22,719 bases of DNA from Bacteroidales bacterium UBA4912 (GTDB lineage: Bacteria; Bacteroidota; Bacteroidia; Bacteroidales; Dysgonomonadaceae), in NCBI GenBank assembly GCA_002398875.1, contig DHCC01000062.1:3666-26384 (forward strand). Reading direction: 5' to 3'. The translations under genes and the position numbers were made by a program. Positions within the stretch are counted from its first letter, which is position 1, and every line of letters starts with the position of its first letter. The notes beneath the pieces were generated by a model. It was given only the letters and a program-made list of their open reading frames with translations, had not been told where the DNA came from and searched no databases. Shown here in pieces: positions 7,630 through 17,555 of the stretch.

Positions 7630-9861
7630 TTATTTTTGATTCCAATCCGGCGTTTTTTCATTAAGCAGATGCTTTACAAAGAAGTCGCGTCGCTTTCTCT
7701 CACCATATTTTCCTCCATCAGTATGACCTGCTCCGGGTAAGATAACAAATTCAAACTCTTTGTTGTGTTTTATGAGCTCATTAACCACCTGCAATGTACT
7801 GGAAGGATCTACGTTATTATCCAATTCTCCTAACATCAGCATTAGTTGACCTTCCAGTAAATGTGCATTAACCACATTAGATGATTCAGCATAATGTTTG
7901 CCTACCGGGTATCCCATCCACTGCTCATTCCACCACATCTTGTCCATACGATTATCATGACAACCACACGAAGCTACTCCTACCTTATAAAATTCGGGAT
8001 GAAAAAGAAGTGCACCCATTGCATTTTGCCCACCGGCAGATGTTCCGTAAATACCCATTTTTTCGATATCCATTTCGGGGTATTTTTCTGCTGCAGACTT
8101 TATCCATGCAATACGATCAGGAAAACCTGCATCTTTGAGGTTTTGCCAACAGACATCATGAAATGCCTTGGAACGGTTCGCAGTTCCCATACCATCAATC
8201 ATTACTGTGATAAAACCTAATTCGGACAATTCGCTGCAACGATGAACCATAGAGAATGATTTTGGTACATGTGAATCATGTGGGCCGGCATATATATATT
8301 CTATAACCGGATATTTCTTGTTGGGATCAAAATTTGCAGGACGGATTATTACACCCCAAATATCTGTCACACCATCTCTACCCTTGGCTGTAAAGACTTC
8401 TGGCACTCTCCAACCGGCTTCTACTGCTTTTGATATATCAGGCTGATTTTCCGGCTTATAGATTACATTACCATTTATTACAGAACGTACAACTACAGAT
8501 GGTTTTAAATCTACACGTGAGTAAGAGTCAACCATATATTTATAATCTGAACTGAATGAGACTGAATGATTGGCATTTTCAGGTGTAAGAGCGGTTAATT
8601 TTTCGTTATCTAATGATACTTTATAATATTTTTCCAGATATGGATCCTCATTTTTATCCATTCCACAAGCTTTGATAATAACTGTACGGTTATCTTCATC
8701 TACATGAATTACATCCTTTACTACCCATTCTCCGCTTGTTATCTGTTTTTTCACTTTTCCTGAAGGTACATCATAAAGATATAGGTGACTCCAGCCGTCT
8801 CTTTCTGAGACCCAGAGCAGCTCCTTTCCTTTTTTCAACCAATTAGCAGAGATCTTGTTGTAGTAAATAAATGTATCTGCTCTTTCATCCACAATCGGAT
8901 ATAATCTTCCATTTATATCTCCTGAGTAAACTACATACTGTTGATGTCCTCGTCGATTGAAATGGAAAGTGAAGTATTCGCTATTCTCATCCCAGTCAAT
9001 TCTACCTAAACTATACTGCTGTTCCACATTAGGAACATCAAAAGTTATCTGTTTATCCTCATCCGGTATAAAAAGTACGGGACGACGAATCGGGAGAGCA
9101 TCGCCGGGTTTTGGATAGTCATACGAGTATGTTAGCGGCTGAAGCTGATTTTTGGGAGATGAAGAGATTAACAGCAACTTTCTGTCGCCACCTGGTCTAT
9201 ATCTACAGCTGACAAGCTTTTTGGAGTCGGGCGACCAAATAATATCAGATGAGTAATACTCATAATCTGTGCCGTCATAGCTCAATTGTTTACTTACTTC
9301 TGTGGCCAGATCTGTAACCCAAAGATTTCCTTCTGAAATATAAGCTTCTCTCTTACCATCGGGAGATTTTACTTTACGATTTGAATTCTCTCTCTGAACG
9401 GAACCCCAATATCTGTTTTGATCATTTCTTACCGGTTCTCGTGAGATGGAATATTCCTTTAATGCGATGGTATAATCAAAATTTTCCACACTAAACTTAA
9501 GTGTATCAACAGATTGATTAAAAATGACACTTCTGAAAGGAAGATTGTATGGCTCAATTTTATTCAAATCTTTAAAATCTGATAAAAGTGATGCTACTCT
9601 CTGCTGATCAAAAGCAGAACTGGTTTTTTTACCGGTCACATCAATTATCCTGAACTCCATTCCACGCGGTGTCTGTGTCAGATACCAAAACAGATCAGTT
9701 TTTTCAATAGCATCTATTGCTGATATTCCATAGTAGTATTTTGCTGCATACTGATCTCTGAATGAGTCTGCTCGTTTGTACAGACTATCGATTGTTTGTG
9801 CCGATATACACAAAGGTATGAACAACAAAAAAACGGGTATTATTAATCGATTAAATTTCAT
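7630..9861 (-). CDS. Exported S9 family (prolyl oligopeptidase / DPP IV-like) serine peptidase
   Basis: A 743-residue secreted peptidase: signal peptide ending in ISA-Q (about residue 21), a beta-propeller of the DPP IV N-terminal type (about 100-500, with WSPDSKKL, WVSERDGWSHLYLYD and similar blade motifs), then an alpha/beta hydrolase domain (about 515-740). The catalytic triad is visible: Ser608 in GTSAGG, Asp681 in LDNNVDP and His713 in GAGHTDGG. Family members cleave peptides after proline or related residues. The DW-x-YEEE motif that anchors the free N-terminus in true dipeptidyl peptidase IV is not seen (the region reads DYEYYSSD), so strict dipeptide release is uncertain. It follows the arabinofuranosidase gene by 28 bp and probably shares its mRNA. 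Context suggests trimming of deglycosylated, (hydroxy)proline-rich peptides in the periplasm. Confidence 0.93.
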   Translation of the reverse strand: MKFNRLIIPVFLLFIPLCISAQTIDSLYKRADSFRDQYAAKYYYGISAIDAIEKTDLFWYLTQTPRGMEFRIIDVTGKKTSSAFDQQRVASLLSDFKDLNKIEPYNLPFRSVIFNQSVDTLKFSVENFDYTIALKEYSISREPVRNDQNRYWGSVQRENSNRKVKSPDGKREAYISEGNLWVTDLATEVSKQLSYDGTDYEYYSSDIIWSPDSKKLVSCRYRPGGDRKLLLISSSPKNQLQPLTYSYDYPKPGDALPIRRPVLFIPDEDKQITFDVPNVEQQYSLGRIDWDENSEYFTFHFNRRGHQQYVVYSGDINGRLYPIVDERADTFIYYNKISANWLKKGKELLWVSERDGWSHLYLYDVPSGKVKKQITSGEWVVKDVIHVDEDNRTVIIKACGMDKNEDPYLEKYYKVSLDNEKLTALTPENANHSVSFSSDYKYMVDSYSRVDLKPSVVVRSVINGNVIYKPENQPDISKAVEAGWRVPEVFTAKGRDGVTDIWGVIIRPANFDPNKKYPVIEYIYAGPHDSHVPKSFSMVHRCSELSELGFITVMIDGMGTANRSKAFHDVCWQNLKDAGFPDRIAWIKSAAEKYPEMDIEKMGIYGTSAGGQNAMGALLFHPEFYKVGVASCGCHDNRMDKMWWNEQWMGYPVGKHYAESSNVVNAHLLEGQLMLMLGELDNNVDPSSTLQVVNELIKHNKEFEFVILPGAGHTDGGKYGERKRRDFFVKHLLNEKTPDWNQK

Positions 9862-9889
9862 TTTACTATATAATTATCAATTTTCGGGT

Positions 9890-12800
9890 TTAATTAAGTG
9901 CAGATCTTAGTCTGTCGGTAGCATTCTTTATCATATCATGTGTACCGCTACCATCATTTACATACGACACAACCATTCTTCCGTATTCAATAGCATCAGT
10001 CAGATCTTGATTTTTATCAGCTGAGATCACACGATCGGCCTGTCTTAGCAAAGTAGAAAGAGGATAAAGGTCTTCAGGCTCCGGCAGATTACCGGGCCTC
10101 ATACTATTAATAGCAGAGTTGAGTGCTGAAACAGCCAGGTTTACCTCATTTTGATTGTAATTTTTATCACTATTTTCAAAAACTGTTTGTGCTTCGCGAA
10201 GATTATAAAGAAGACGTCTATATCCATGCGGAGCCCATGGTGAATGCTCAGGAACCTTTACTGTAAGAGCATTCCACTCATCCTGATTTTGCTTTCTTTC
10301 CAATGCAATAGTTATCACTTCATTCAGATTACCTTTTTCTATGCTGCTTGCTAATACCAGATCATTGAGTGCTTTTCGCAAATTAACCACCTGTTTATCC
10401 ACCTTCAACTGTGAGTCTGCAGTTTCATGAATTTCTTTGGCAGACGCCATAGCCATACGCAGTGCCAGAAATTTATCCCAGGTATAGTTGGCTGAATCCA
10501 TTAATTCCGCTTCTGATATTAAAGATGTAAGTTGCGACTTATTAAGTCTTACGGACTTCAGATCATTCACACTCTGGTTAATTAATGCAATCTGATCTGT
10601 AATCTCTTTCTGTGTAGCCCTGTTTGACTTAACCAGTTTTTTAGCTCCTGCAATAGATTCTTTTAATTTATTGAAAGAAGACCTGGAGTAGTTTCTAGAA
10701 TTAAAAATCGAGACTTCATACAACTTTTGGTTCAGCATCTCTCTAAATTCTGAAATCATGTCATCTACAATATTTATCCTGAAGTAATGTGTAGAATTCT
10801 CCTCTCTGAAGTAATCAGGCTCAAGGATTTTTTCTCCGATATTCATTGTATAGATATTACCATTAGTGCCATAAGAGCCACCACTGGAACCATTCATTAC
10901 AATTGTTTCTAAATATGAATCTAAGGTAATTGTTGCATCTTCCCAGTAATTAACACCTGTTGCGGTCATTGCAAGCGGCCCATACATAATTGTACCTGCC
11001 CACATTGGTTCATATTGAGTATTTGGTTGATTCTGTCCTGCAGCAGCTGTTTCCATTTTGTCGGGACCCCAATCAATATGCTTAGTAAAAGGCATGATAA
11101 CCTCAACAATGTCACCTTCAGACCACTGTCGTTGTGGAATTGTCACATAAGAACTTGGAATGTAATTATCTGAAACTGAAATGCCGTTTACTTTTATATC
11201 AAATCCTTCTGTTGCCCAGTAAGGCACACGTAATTTCATTTCAAAACTAGCACTTCCATCAGTCACTTTAATGGTAGAATGTTCAGCAGGCCAAAGACAA
11301 TCCTGCTCAATGGTGACTCCCTTTTTATCCCAATCGAGAGTTGTGGGCATATAAAGAGCAACCCACAAGGTATTATCTGAAATAAAATAAGTAGCATCCT
11401 GATATTTAACATGATTCTCAGAACCTGTACCACCACAACAAGTTGAATGAGGTGTAGAGTTACCCCAAGGTTTTGAAGCATTTAGACCAACTGCATACTG
11501 GTAAGTGGTCATATATTTTGTAGGATGTAATGAACCAACCAGTTGATTGTAAAGCAGTCGCTCATAATAATCCATATACTTTGCATCATCAGGATTGAAG
11601 CAATTTAAATCTCTGGTAAGCTTAGCCAGATTATATGCGCAACAGGTCTCATTTATTGTAGGTGCCGGATTAGTAGCCATGCTTAGTATCTGTGTATATG
11701 GCTGTCTAAACATTTCACCATTACCCACACCTCCTGTGGCGTAACGATAACGACCCTGAATCAGTTCCCAGAAATTCTCTGAAAGATTAAAATAATAAGG
11801 ATTATTATTACCCCTGAAACTACGTAACGCACTGATTATTTTTGGGATATGTTGGTTGGCATGCCTTGTACGTATATCATCGACATTAATGGATAACGGA
11901 TCATAAAATGCAGGGCTGTCAAAGTAAGTGGAAGCCTCCAGTAAGTGTGCTTTTTCCTGAGGATCGCTCACCATTTCGGATAGTCGAGCAAGCGATTCAC
12001 CTGTACCGCCATCCTCTCCTGCAATATACATATTCCACATCTCGAAACGATTCCCTGGTTTTGCTCTGCGCTCCTCCTGAGTCCCATCTGTATTCAAATA
12101 AGTACGGTAGTGTAAACGATTCCAAATCCAGAGTCCCATATCTTTTGCAATAAGCAGAGCTTTGTCTGCTACTTCCTTATCATCTATATAGTTTGCTATA
12201 TCAATTAATCCGGCAAGCTGTTTGTGAATAGAGTAATATGGAGCCCACACCCAGTTTTCGTTATTATAAGCGCGGTACATCTCAATAAGAGCGGCATGGT
12301 GTGCAGGGATAGCATTGAGATAACCATATCCGTATTTTGTCCACTCTGTTTTGTGAACATCAAAATCCGCCCAGCTTCCTTTCATTTCAACCAATTCTGC
12401 TTCTGGCGCAAAATCACGTGCTTCCCAATATCTGCCAAGCTCTTCATTCCATACAAATGTCCTTTCCTGGCATTCTCTTAATTCATTAACCATGCGAGTC
12501 ATGTTCTTACGCAACTGATCTTTCTGTTCTGTATTAGTTGCACTGGCAAATGCTTGGGCGAGCGCTGACATATAATGTCCTGATCCATGACCTTTCAGTT
12601 TTGTAGTTGGGGAATCCCAACCTTCTGAAACAGTATAACCCTCAGTACTTAAACCATAGGTATCTCTATAATTATAAAGTTGCTGTGAAACATCCCAACT
12701 TATGATTTCCTGTATCGCAAGATCCCTGTTAGAAGTAAGTCTGTTATTTCCAGTAATTGAGACTTTATTTAACGGAACAGCTTCTGCTACCGGTATATAT

Positions 12801-13204
12801 GAAGGTACAGTATAATCTCCGGGAACAACTTTAATGTCTGCTGTTACAGGATAACCGTTAACTGTACTGTTATCACCAATGACAAAACCTTCAATTTTAT
12901 ATGTTTTACCTACCGAATATTTATCCGGATTTGACTGTTCTTCCTCTACATTACGAGCCGAATTAGACCATTTTACTTGTCTAAATTCTGATTTACCGTC
13001 AGAATAGGTCACCCTAATCTGGAATGGCAGCCTTGGAACAGTACCTACAGGAGAATCAACTGAAACCTGTTCTACCTTTATAATCCTTCTGGCTTCAGAC
13101 TGAGCAAGGTATTCTGATGCAATTGAGTTTGAGGATTTCATTTGAATAGGGCTGAGTAAAAAAACAAATATCAGCACATTGACAACAATTTTTGATATTT
13201 TCAT
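9890..13204 (-). CDS. Exported beta-L-arabinofuranosidase (DUF1680; GH127/GH146 type) with Ig-like and FIVAR-like domains
   Basis: A 1104-residue secreted glycosidase that should release L-arabinofuranose from beta-linked arabinosides such as those on hydroxyproline. Order: signal peptide (1-23, no lipobox), bacterial Ig-like domain (about 43-127, SPVGTVPRLP and VTYSDG), catalytic DUF1680 domain (about 145-690) and a beta-rich segment to about 810. The last 270 residues are helical, FIVAR-like three-helix repeats. Catalytic signatures: KGHGSGHYMSALA near 205, GEMF with Glu497 (candidate acid/base), ETCC with Glu519 and Cys521, and CCGGTGSE with Cys589-Cys590. In characterized GH127 (HypBA1) the equivalent Glu and three Cys bind zinc and one Cys is the nucleophile. 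The CCxGTGxE form resembles GH146 and plant DUF1680 more than HypBA1. First gene of the operon with the S9 peptidase, divergent from the regulator gene. Confidence 0.93.
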   Translation of the reverse strand: MKISKIVVNVLIFVFLLSPIQMKSSNSIASEYLAQSEARRIIKVEQVSVDSPVGTVPRLPFQIRVTYSDGKSEFRQVKWSNSARNVEEEQSNPDKYSVGKTYKIEGFVIGDNSTVNGYPVTADIKVVPGDYTVPSYIPVAEAVPLNKVSITGNNRLTSNRDLAIQEIISWDVSQQLYNYRDTYGLSTEGYTVSEGWDSPTTKLKGHGSGHYMSALAQAFASATNTEQKDQLRKNMTRMVNELRECQERTFVWNEELGRYWEARDFAPEAELVEMKGSWADFDVHKTEWTKYGYGYLNAIPAHHAALIEMYRAYNNENWVWAPYYSIHKQLAGLIDIANYIDDKEVADKALLIAKDMGLWIWNRLHYRTYLNTDGTQEERRAKPGNRFEMWNMYIAGEDGGTGESLARLSEMVSDPQEKAHLLEASTYFDSPAFYDPLSINVDDIRTRHANQHIPKIISALRSFRGNNNPYYFNLSENFWELIQGRYRYATGGVGNGEMFRQPYTQILSMATNPAPTINETCCAYNLAKLTRDLNCFNPDDAKYMDYYERLLYNQLVGSLHPTKYMTTYQYAVGLNASKPWGNSTPHSTCCGGTGSENHVKYQDATYFISDNTLWVALYMPTTLDWDKKGVTIEQDCLWPAEHSTIKVTDGSASFEMKLRVPYWATEGFDIKVNGISVSDNYIPSSYVTIPQRQWSEGDIVEVIMPFTKHIDWGPDKMETAAAGQNQPNTQYEPMWAGTIMYGPLAMTATGVNYWEDATITLDSYLETIVMNGSSGGSYGTNGNIYTMNIGEKILEPDYFREENSTHYFRINIVDDMISEFREMLNQKLYEVSIFNSRNYSRSSFNKLKESIAGAKKLVKSNRATQKEITDQIALINQSVNDLKSVRLNKSQLTSLISEAELMDSANYTWDKFLALRMAMASAKEIHETADSQLKVDKQVVNLRKALNDLVLASSIEKGNLNEVITIALERKQNQDEWNALTVKVPEHSPWAPHGYRRLLYNLREAQTVFENSDKNYNQNEVNLAVSALNSAINSMRPGNLPEPEDLYPLSTLLRQADRVISADKNQDLTDAIEYGRMVVSYVNDGSGTHDMIKNATDRLRSALN

Positions 13205-13518
13205 AGTAATTTACAAATTATATTTCCTTTTATATTTGAATATCTTTCTTTACAAAGCTGCAAATCTGTTATTGATTTTATTATATTTATTTTTGTTTAA
13301 TAAAAGCCTAGATCTGACAATACAAAAATATTTTATTTAAAATAGTATCAACAGAAAAAAAGTCCAATATGATGCCACAATTCTATAAAAAAACGCTTTT
13401 GCATATTCATTTTGTTTGTTGAATACAATATCTTCAATCTACACCCTAGGTTTTTTCATCCTTTGAGAAAAAAGGGTAAATTTGCAAATAATCATCAATT
13501 TTCTGTTAATAAATAAGT
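13205..13518. promoter_or_regulatory. 314-bp divergent intergenic region between the arabinofuranosidase and the regulator
   Basis: AT-rich, no ORF. It must carry the promoter of the arabinofuranosidase-S9 operon (minus) and that of the regulator (plus). For the minus side only poor matches such as TATAATTTG about 20 bases before the ATG are visible. A hexamer inverted repeat, TATTCA-N10-TGAATA, lies at 13404-13425. ATTCTATAAAA at 13380-13390 resembles one half of the susC-upstream repeat (10 of 11 over the core), but no second copy at 21 bp is present. Confidence 0.45.
13454..13484 (+). promoter_or_regulatory. Candidate Bacteroidetes promoter for the hybrid regulator
   Basis: TAAATTTG at 13477-13484 is a perfect match to the TAnnTTTG -7 element of Bacteroidetes primary sigma promoters. 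A TTTC (three of four to TTTG) lies exactly 19 bases upstream at 13454-13457. The predicted start site, near 13491, would leave a leader of about 28 bases before the ATG at 13519. Confidence 0.5.
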
Positions 13519-16500
13519 ATGCACTCGAACCTGTTGAAATATTTCTTTATTCTAATTATAAATTTTTATTGCCTTAAATCATTCTCTGTTGAACTTAATT
13601 TCAAATTTTACAAAGCTGAAGATGGACTTTCTTCTAATACTGTGCATACAGCTCTTCAGGATTCTAAAGGGTTTATGTGGTTCGGAACTGAGAACGGATT
13701 GAATAGGTTTGATGGATACAAATTTACTGTATTCAATAATATCCCCAGGGATAAGAATTCTTTGATCAACAATTATGTATATTCTTTAACAGAAGACAAT
13801 AAGGAGATACTTTGGGTAGGAACTGAACGGGGAGTTTCGTTGTATGATCTTAATAAAAAAATATTTACACCTCTATTGATAACCACTAATGACGGTATTC
13901 AAGTGACAGGGAGAATTCAAAATATTATCTATGACAATGGTAGAGTTTGGATCACTTCTGCTACTCAGGGAGTTTTTGTCTGTGAAGATAATAAACTGAC
14001 ACTGTTTCCCTTTGAGGAATTTAAAATTGACTCTACCCGCTCAATTTGGGTAAATACAATTTACAAAGACAAAGAGAATATAATATGGGCTTCTGTGGAG
14101 AACACTGAACATCAGATTTATAAATTTGATGATAAAACCAATGAATTTATCCCGGCATTTCCTTACATGAATATAAATGAACAAAAAGAATTACGCTCTT
14201 ATAGTATATTGGAGGATTCCTATGGAACACTATGGTTCGGAACATGGACAAACGGTTTAATTGCGGTGAATAAAAAAGAAGGTATCATTAAAGGAAGATA
14301 TTTGAACAGACCAGGTATTGATCGCATCTTACAAATCCATAAGATTACAGAATACGACTCTAAAACTTTACTTATAGGTTCAAACGACGGACTTACCTCA
14401 TTCAAAATTTCACCTACGGAGGGTAATAAGCTAGACCAACATTTCAAAGAGCCGAAGTTGTCTAACAGGTTTGTTTATCCAGTTTATAAAGATGTTGAAG
14501 GCGGACTTTGGATTGGAACATATTATGGAGGTATAAATTATGCATCACCTAATAGAAACTATTTTACCGAATACTCTCATATAAAGTATGAGAACTCTGT
14601 TACCGGTAATGTGGTAAGTTGCTTCTGTGAGGATGAAAAAGGGAGTTTATGGATAGGTACTGAAGATGGAGGATTGAATGAACTGGATCTAAAAACTGGT
14701 AATTTCACATCTTACAGTCATTTGGAAAACATGAATAACTTCTCTTCAAATAATATTCATGCTCTTTGCGTCATTCGCAACGAATTATGGATAGGTACTT
14801 ATTCAGGAGGTCTGTTTATAATGGATCTGGACACTAAAAAGGTAAAGCATCATTTTTATGATAGAAAAAACAATAATACACTTGATGCGAATAACATATA
14901 CTCCATTTTCAATGATTCAGATGATAACATTTGGATAGGTACCACGTCAGGAATAAACTTATACAACCCTGAATCCGATGACTTCACACGTATGCTTTAC
15001 CTTAATGAATTTGTGATTGATATTACTGAAACAGGAAATTATATATGGTTTGCGACTATCAACGAAGGTCTTCACAGATATAACAAAAAAACCGAAGAAT
15101 GGAAACAGTACAAGTACGATCCTTCAGATACAACTTCATTGATCAGTAATGATGTAAATACACTACGTGTTGACGACAAAAAACAGCTCTGGATAGGCAC
15201 AAATCAAGGGTTATGCAGGTATAATCCTGAACAGGACAATTTTATTTTTGAAGAGGTGGAGTTCCCAAGCAACTATATATGTAAAATATTTTCAGATAAT
15301 GACAATCTTTGGATAAGTACTTTAAAGGGACTAATTGGGTACGATACATCAACAAAAGAGTATCTGCAATATACACAAAGTGATGGATTATTGAGTGATC
15401 TTTTTACTCTGAATTCCGGATTAAGATCCTCCGATGGCAGAATATATCTTGGTACTCCAAAAGGGTTTAATGCCTTTTATCCCAGACAATTGGTCAGAAA
15501 TGAGTATAAACCGCCCATTGAAGTTACTGAATTTCAGCTTTTCAACAAAGTAAGTAATATGGATGATTATATTGTAATTGATAAAAGAAACCAACCCAAA
15601 CTTACTCTTGCACATAATAACAACTCATTTAGCTTTGAATTTACAACACTTAGTTACTTTGCTCCTGAAAAAAATAAGTATTCATTTAAACTGGAAGGAT
15701 TCGACAAGGAATGGAATGATGCAAATAACAACAGAAAAGCCACTTACACAAATATTCCTCCCGGAGAATATTTATTCAGAATAAAGGCTTCCAACAATGA
15801 TGGCGTATGGACTGATAATGATTACATTTTAAAAATGTCAATTAAACCTCCTTTTTGGTGGAACGTTTGGTCAATAATTTTATACATATTGTTAACTATC
15901 TCGGGTATTATCTATCTGTTTTACTGGCTACGAATGAAAGATATTAGAAAAAATGAAGAGAAGTTCATTAAGATTAAAAATGAAAAGGAAAAAGAGATCT
16001 ATAAGTCACAAATCGAGTTTTTTACAAATGTATCACATGAAATAAGAACGCCGTTAAGCCTGATTATAGCACCTCTTGAGCAGGTGATTGAGAATTCAGA
16101 AGAAATGCCTGATTCCACAAAAACCAACTTAAATATTATGAAAAGTAACACTAAGCGGTTACTTACATTAGTGAATCAATTGCTCGATTTTTCAAAAGTA
16201 GAAAAAGGAGGTATACAGATAACCTTGTCGAATCAAAATATTCATACTTTGCTAATATCTGTTTACGAACGTTTTGAGCCTTTAATTAAGCAAAACAAAA
16301 TAAAATTTGAGTATATCTGCGATGATATAAGCATGGAGACCATGACCGATCAGGAGAATCTTACTAAAGCAGTCAGCAATATGCTAAGTAATGCTTTAAA
16401 ATATACAACTGATTACATCTCTCTGGTTTTTGAGGCTGATTTTTCAGATTCATATTATAAAATAACTGTAAATGATAATGGAAATGGACTTCCTGAGCAG

Positions 16501-17553
16501 GAGGAACAAAATATTTTCAATCCGTTCTACCAGATTCCCGGGCAACATAAGTCTGGAACAGGCTTAGGACTTTTTTTGGTAAAGTCGATTGTAGAAGCTC
16601 TTGAGGGTAAAATTGACATTAAAAATGTATCTGGAAGTGGTGTTTCCATCTCACTGATTCTTCCTAAAAAAACTGATTCTCTATTAAAAGAAAAAAACTC
16701 AAAGAGTGTTCTGCAAACTAGATTTGTTCATGATGCCACTGTTGAACATATTAAGCAACAAACACCATGTACCGATTCGGAGGATGAAAAACAGACAATA
16801 TTAATTTTAGAGGATGATGCTGATATGTTGCTTTATATTCGTAAACAACTACAAGAGGATTATACTGTTTATTCAGCTCAGGATGGAGAGGAAGGATTAG
16901 AAATTTTGAAAAAACAAGAGGTAGATCTGATCATAGCTGACCTTATGATGCCAAAGATGGATGGAATTTCTTTCTGCAAAGTTGTAAAAAACAATTTCAT
17001 GTGGAACCACATACCTGTGATTATGCTAACAGCTAAGACAAGTGTTGTAACTAAAGTGGAAGCGTTTGAAATAGGTGCAGATGCGTATTTAGAAAAACCA
17101 TTTAATATCCAATACCTTCTTACTCGTGTCAAGAATCTGCTTGATTCGCGCAAATTATTGTTCCAAAAGTTTACACAAACTCCTTATTCTTCTTTAAAAA
17201 GTATTGCAGGAAATGAAGCTGACGAAGAATTCCTTATAAAACTTAACAACGCAATAGAAAATAATTTGGAAAATTCAGATTTCTCAATCAATGATCTGGC
17301 AACCGAAATGGGCATAAGCAGTTCCGGATTATTCTCAAAAATAAAGAAGATTTCCGGCGTTACACCTAATAAGCTGATTCAGTCCATGAGACTTAAAAAA
17401 GCAGCAGAACTTTTGAGTGAAGGTAAATACAGAGTAAACGAGGTGTGTTATATTGTGGGATTCAATAACCCATCCTATTTTTCAAAATGCTTTCAAAAAC
17501 AATTCGGAAAACTACCTAAAGATTTTAGTAATAATGTTGGAGAACTTACATAA
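13519..17553 (+). CDS. Hybrid two-component system sensor/regulator (HTCS) with AraC-type output
   Basis: A single 1344-residue inner-membrane protein that joins sensor and response regulator, the usual controller of Bacteroidetes glycan loci. Order: signal peptide (about 1-24); a periplasmic double-propeller sensor made of about 13 Reg_prop repeats (LWIGTxxGGL-type) to about 670; a Y_Y_Y domain (about 700-770, with LEGFDKEW and IPPGEY); a transmembrane helix (about 780-803). Then come HisKA with His840 in VSHEIRTPLS; HATPase_c with N and G boxes at about 945-1020 (GTGLGLFLV); a receiver domain (about 1093-1207) with phospho-acceptor Asp1141 in ADLMMPKMDG; and an AraC-type HTH (about 1245-1340). 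All phosphotransfer residues are intact. It is transcribed opposite to all other genes and its stop lies 2 bp from the hypE stop. The ligand is probably an oligosaccharide or glycopeptide released by the locus. Confidence 0.96.
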   Translation: MHSNLLKYFFILIINFYCLKSFSVELNFKFYKAEDGLSSNTVHTALQDSKGFMWFGTENGLNRFDGYKFTVFNNIPRDKNSLINNYVYSLTEDNKEILWVGTERGVSLYDLNKKIFTPLLITTNDGIQVTGRIQNIIYDNGRVWITSATQGVFVCEDNKLTLFPFEEFKIDSTRSIWVNTIYKDKENIIWASVENTEHQIYKFDDKTNEFIPAFPYMNINEQKELRSYSILEDSYGTLWFGTWTNGLIAVNKKEGIIKGRYLNRPGIDRILQIHKITEYDSKTLLIGSNDGLTSFKISPTEGNKLDQHFKEPKLSNRFVYPVYKDVEGGLWIGTYYGGINYASPNRNYFTEYSHIKYENSVTGNVVSCFCEDEKGSLWIGTEDGGLNELDLKTGNFTSYSHLENMNNFSSNNIHALCVIRNELWIGTYSGGLFIMDLDTKKVKHHFYDRKNNNTLDANNIYSIFNDSDDNIWIGTTSGINLYNPESDDFTRMLYLNEFVIDITETGNYIWFATINEGLHRYNKKTEEWKQYKYDPSDTTSLISNDVNTLRVDDKKQLWIGTNQGLCRYNPEQDNFIFEEVEFPSNYICKIFSDNDNLWISTLKGLIGYDTSTKEYLQYTQSDGLLSDLFTLNSGLRSSDGRIYLGTPKGFNAFYPRQLVRNEYKPPIEVTEFQLFNKVSNMDDYIVIDKRNQPKLTLAHNNNSFSFEFTTLSYFAPEKNKYSFKLEGFDKEWNDANNNRKATYTNIPPGEYLFRIKASNNDGVWTDNDYILKMSIKPPFWWNVWSIILYILLTISGIIYLFYWLRMKDIRKNEEKFIKIKNEKEKEIYKSQIEFFTNVSHEIRTPLSLIIAPLEQVIENSEEMPDSTKTNLNIMKSNTKRLLTLVNQLLDFSKVEKGGIQITLSNQNIHTLLISVYERFEPLIKQNKIKFEYICDDISMETMTDQENLTKAVSNMLSNALKYTTDYISLVFEADFSDSYYKITVNDNGNGLPEQEEQNIFNPFYQIPGQHKSGTGLGLFLVKSIVEALEGKIDIKNVSGSGVSISLILPKKTDSLLKEKNSKSVLQTRFVHDATVEHIKQQTPCTDSEDEKQTILILEDDADMLLYIRKQLQEDYTVYSAQDGEEGLEILKKQEVDLIIADLMMPKMDGISFCKVVKNNFMWNHIPVIMLTAKTSVVTKVEAFEIGADAYLEKPFNIQYLLTRVKNLLDSRKLLFQKFTQTPYSSLKSIAGNEADEEFLIKLNNAIENNLENSDFSINDLATEMGISSSGLFSKIKKISGVTPNKLIQSMRLKKAAELLSEGKYRVNEVCYIVGFNNPSYFSKCFQKQFGKLPKDFSNNVGELT

Positions 17554-17555
17554 AA

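Noticed and set aside
13380..13390. Second HTCS operator upstream of the arabinofuranosidase
   Set aside because: ATTCTATAAAA resembles the core of the susC repeat, but there is no partner copy 21 bp away and the flanks differ.
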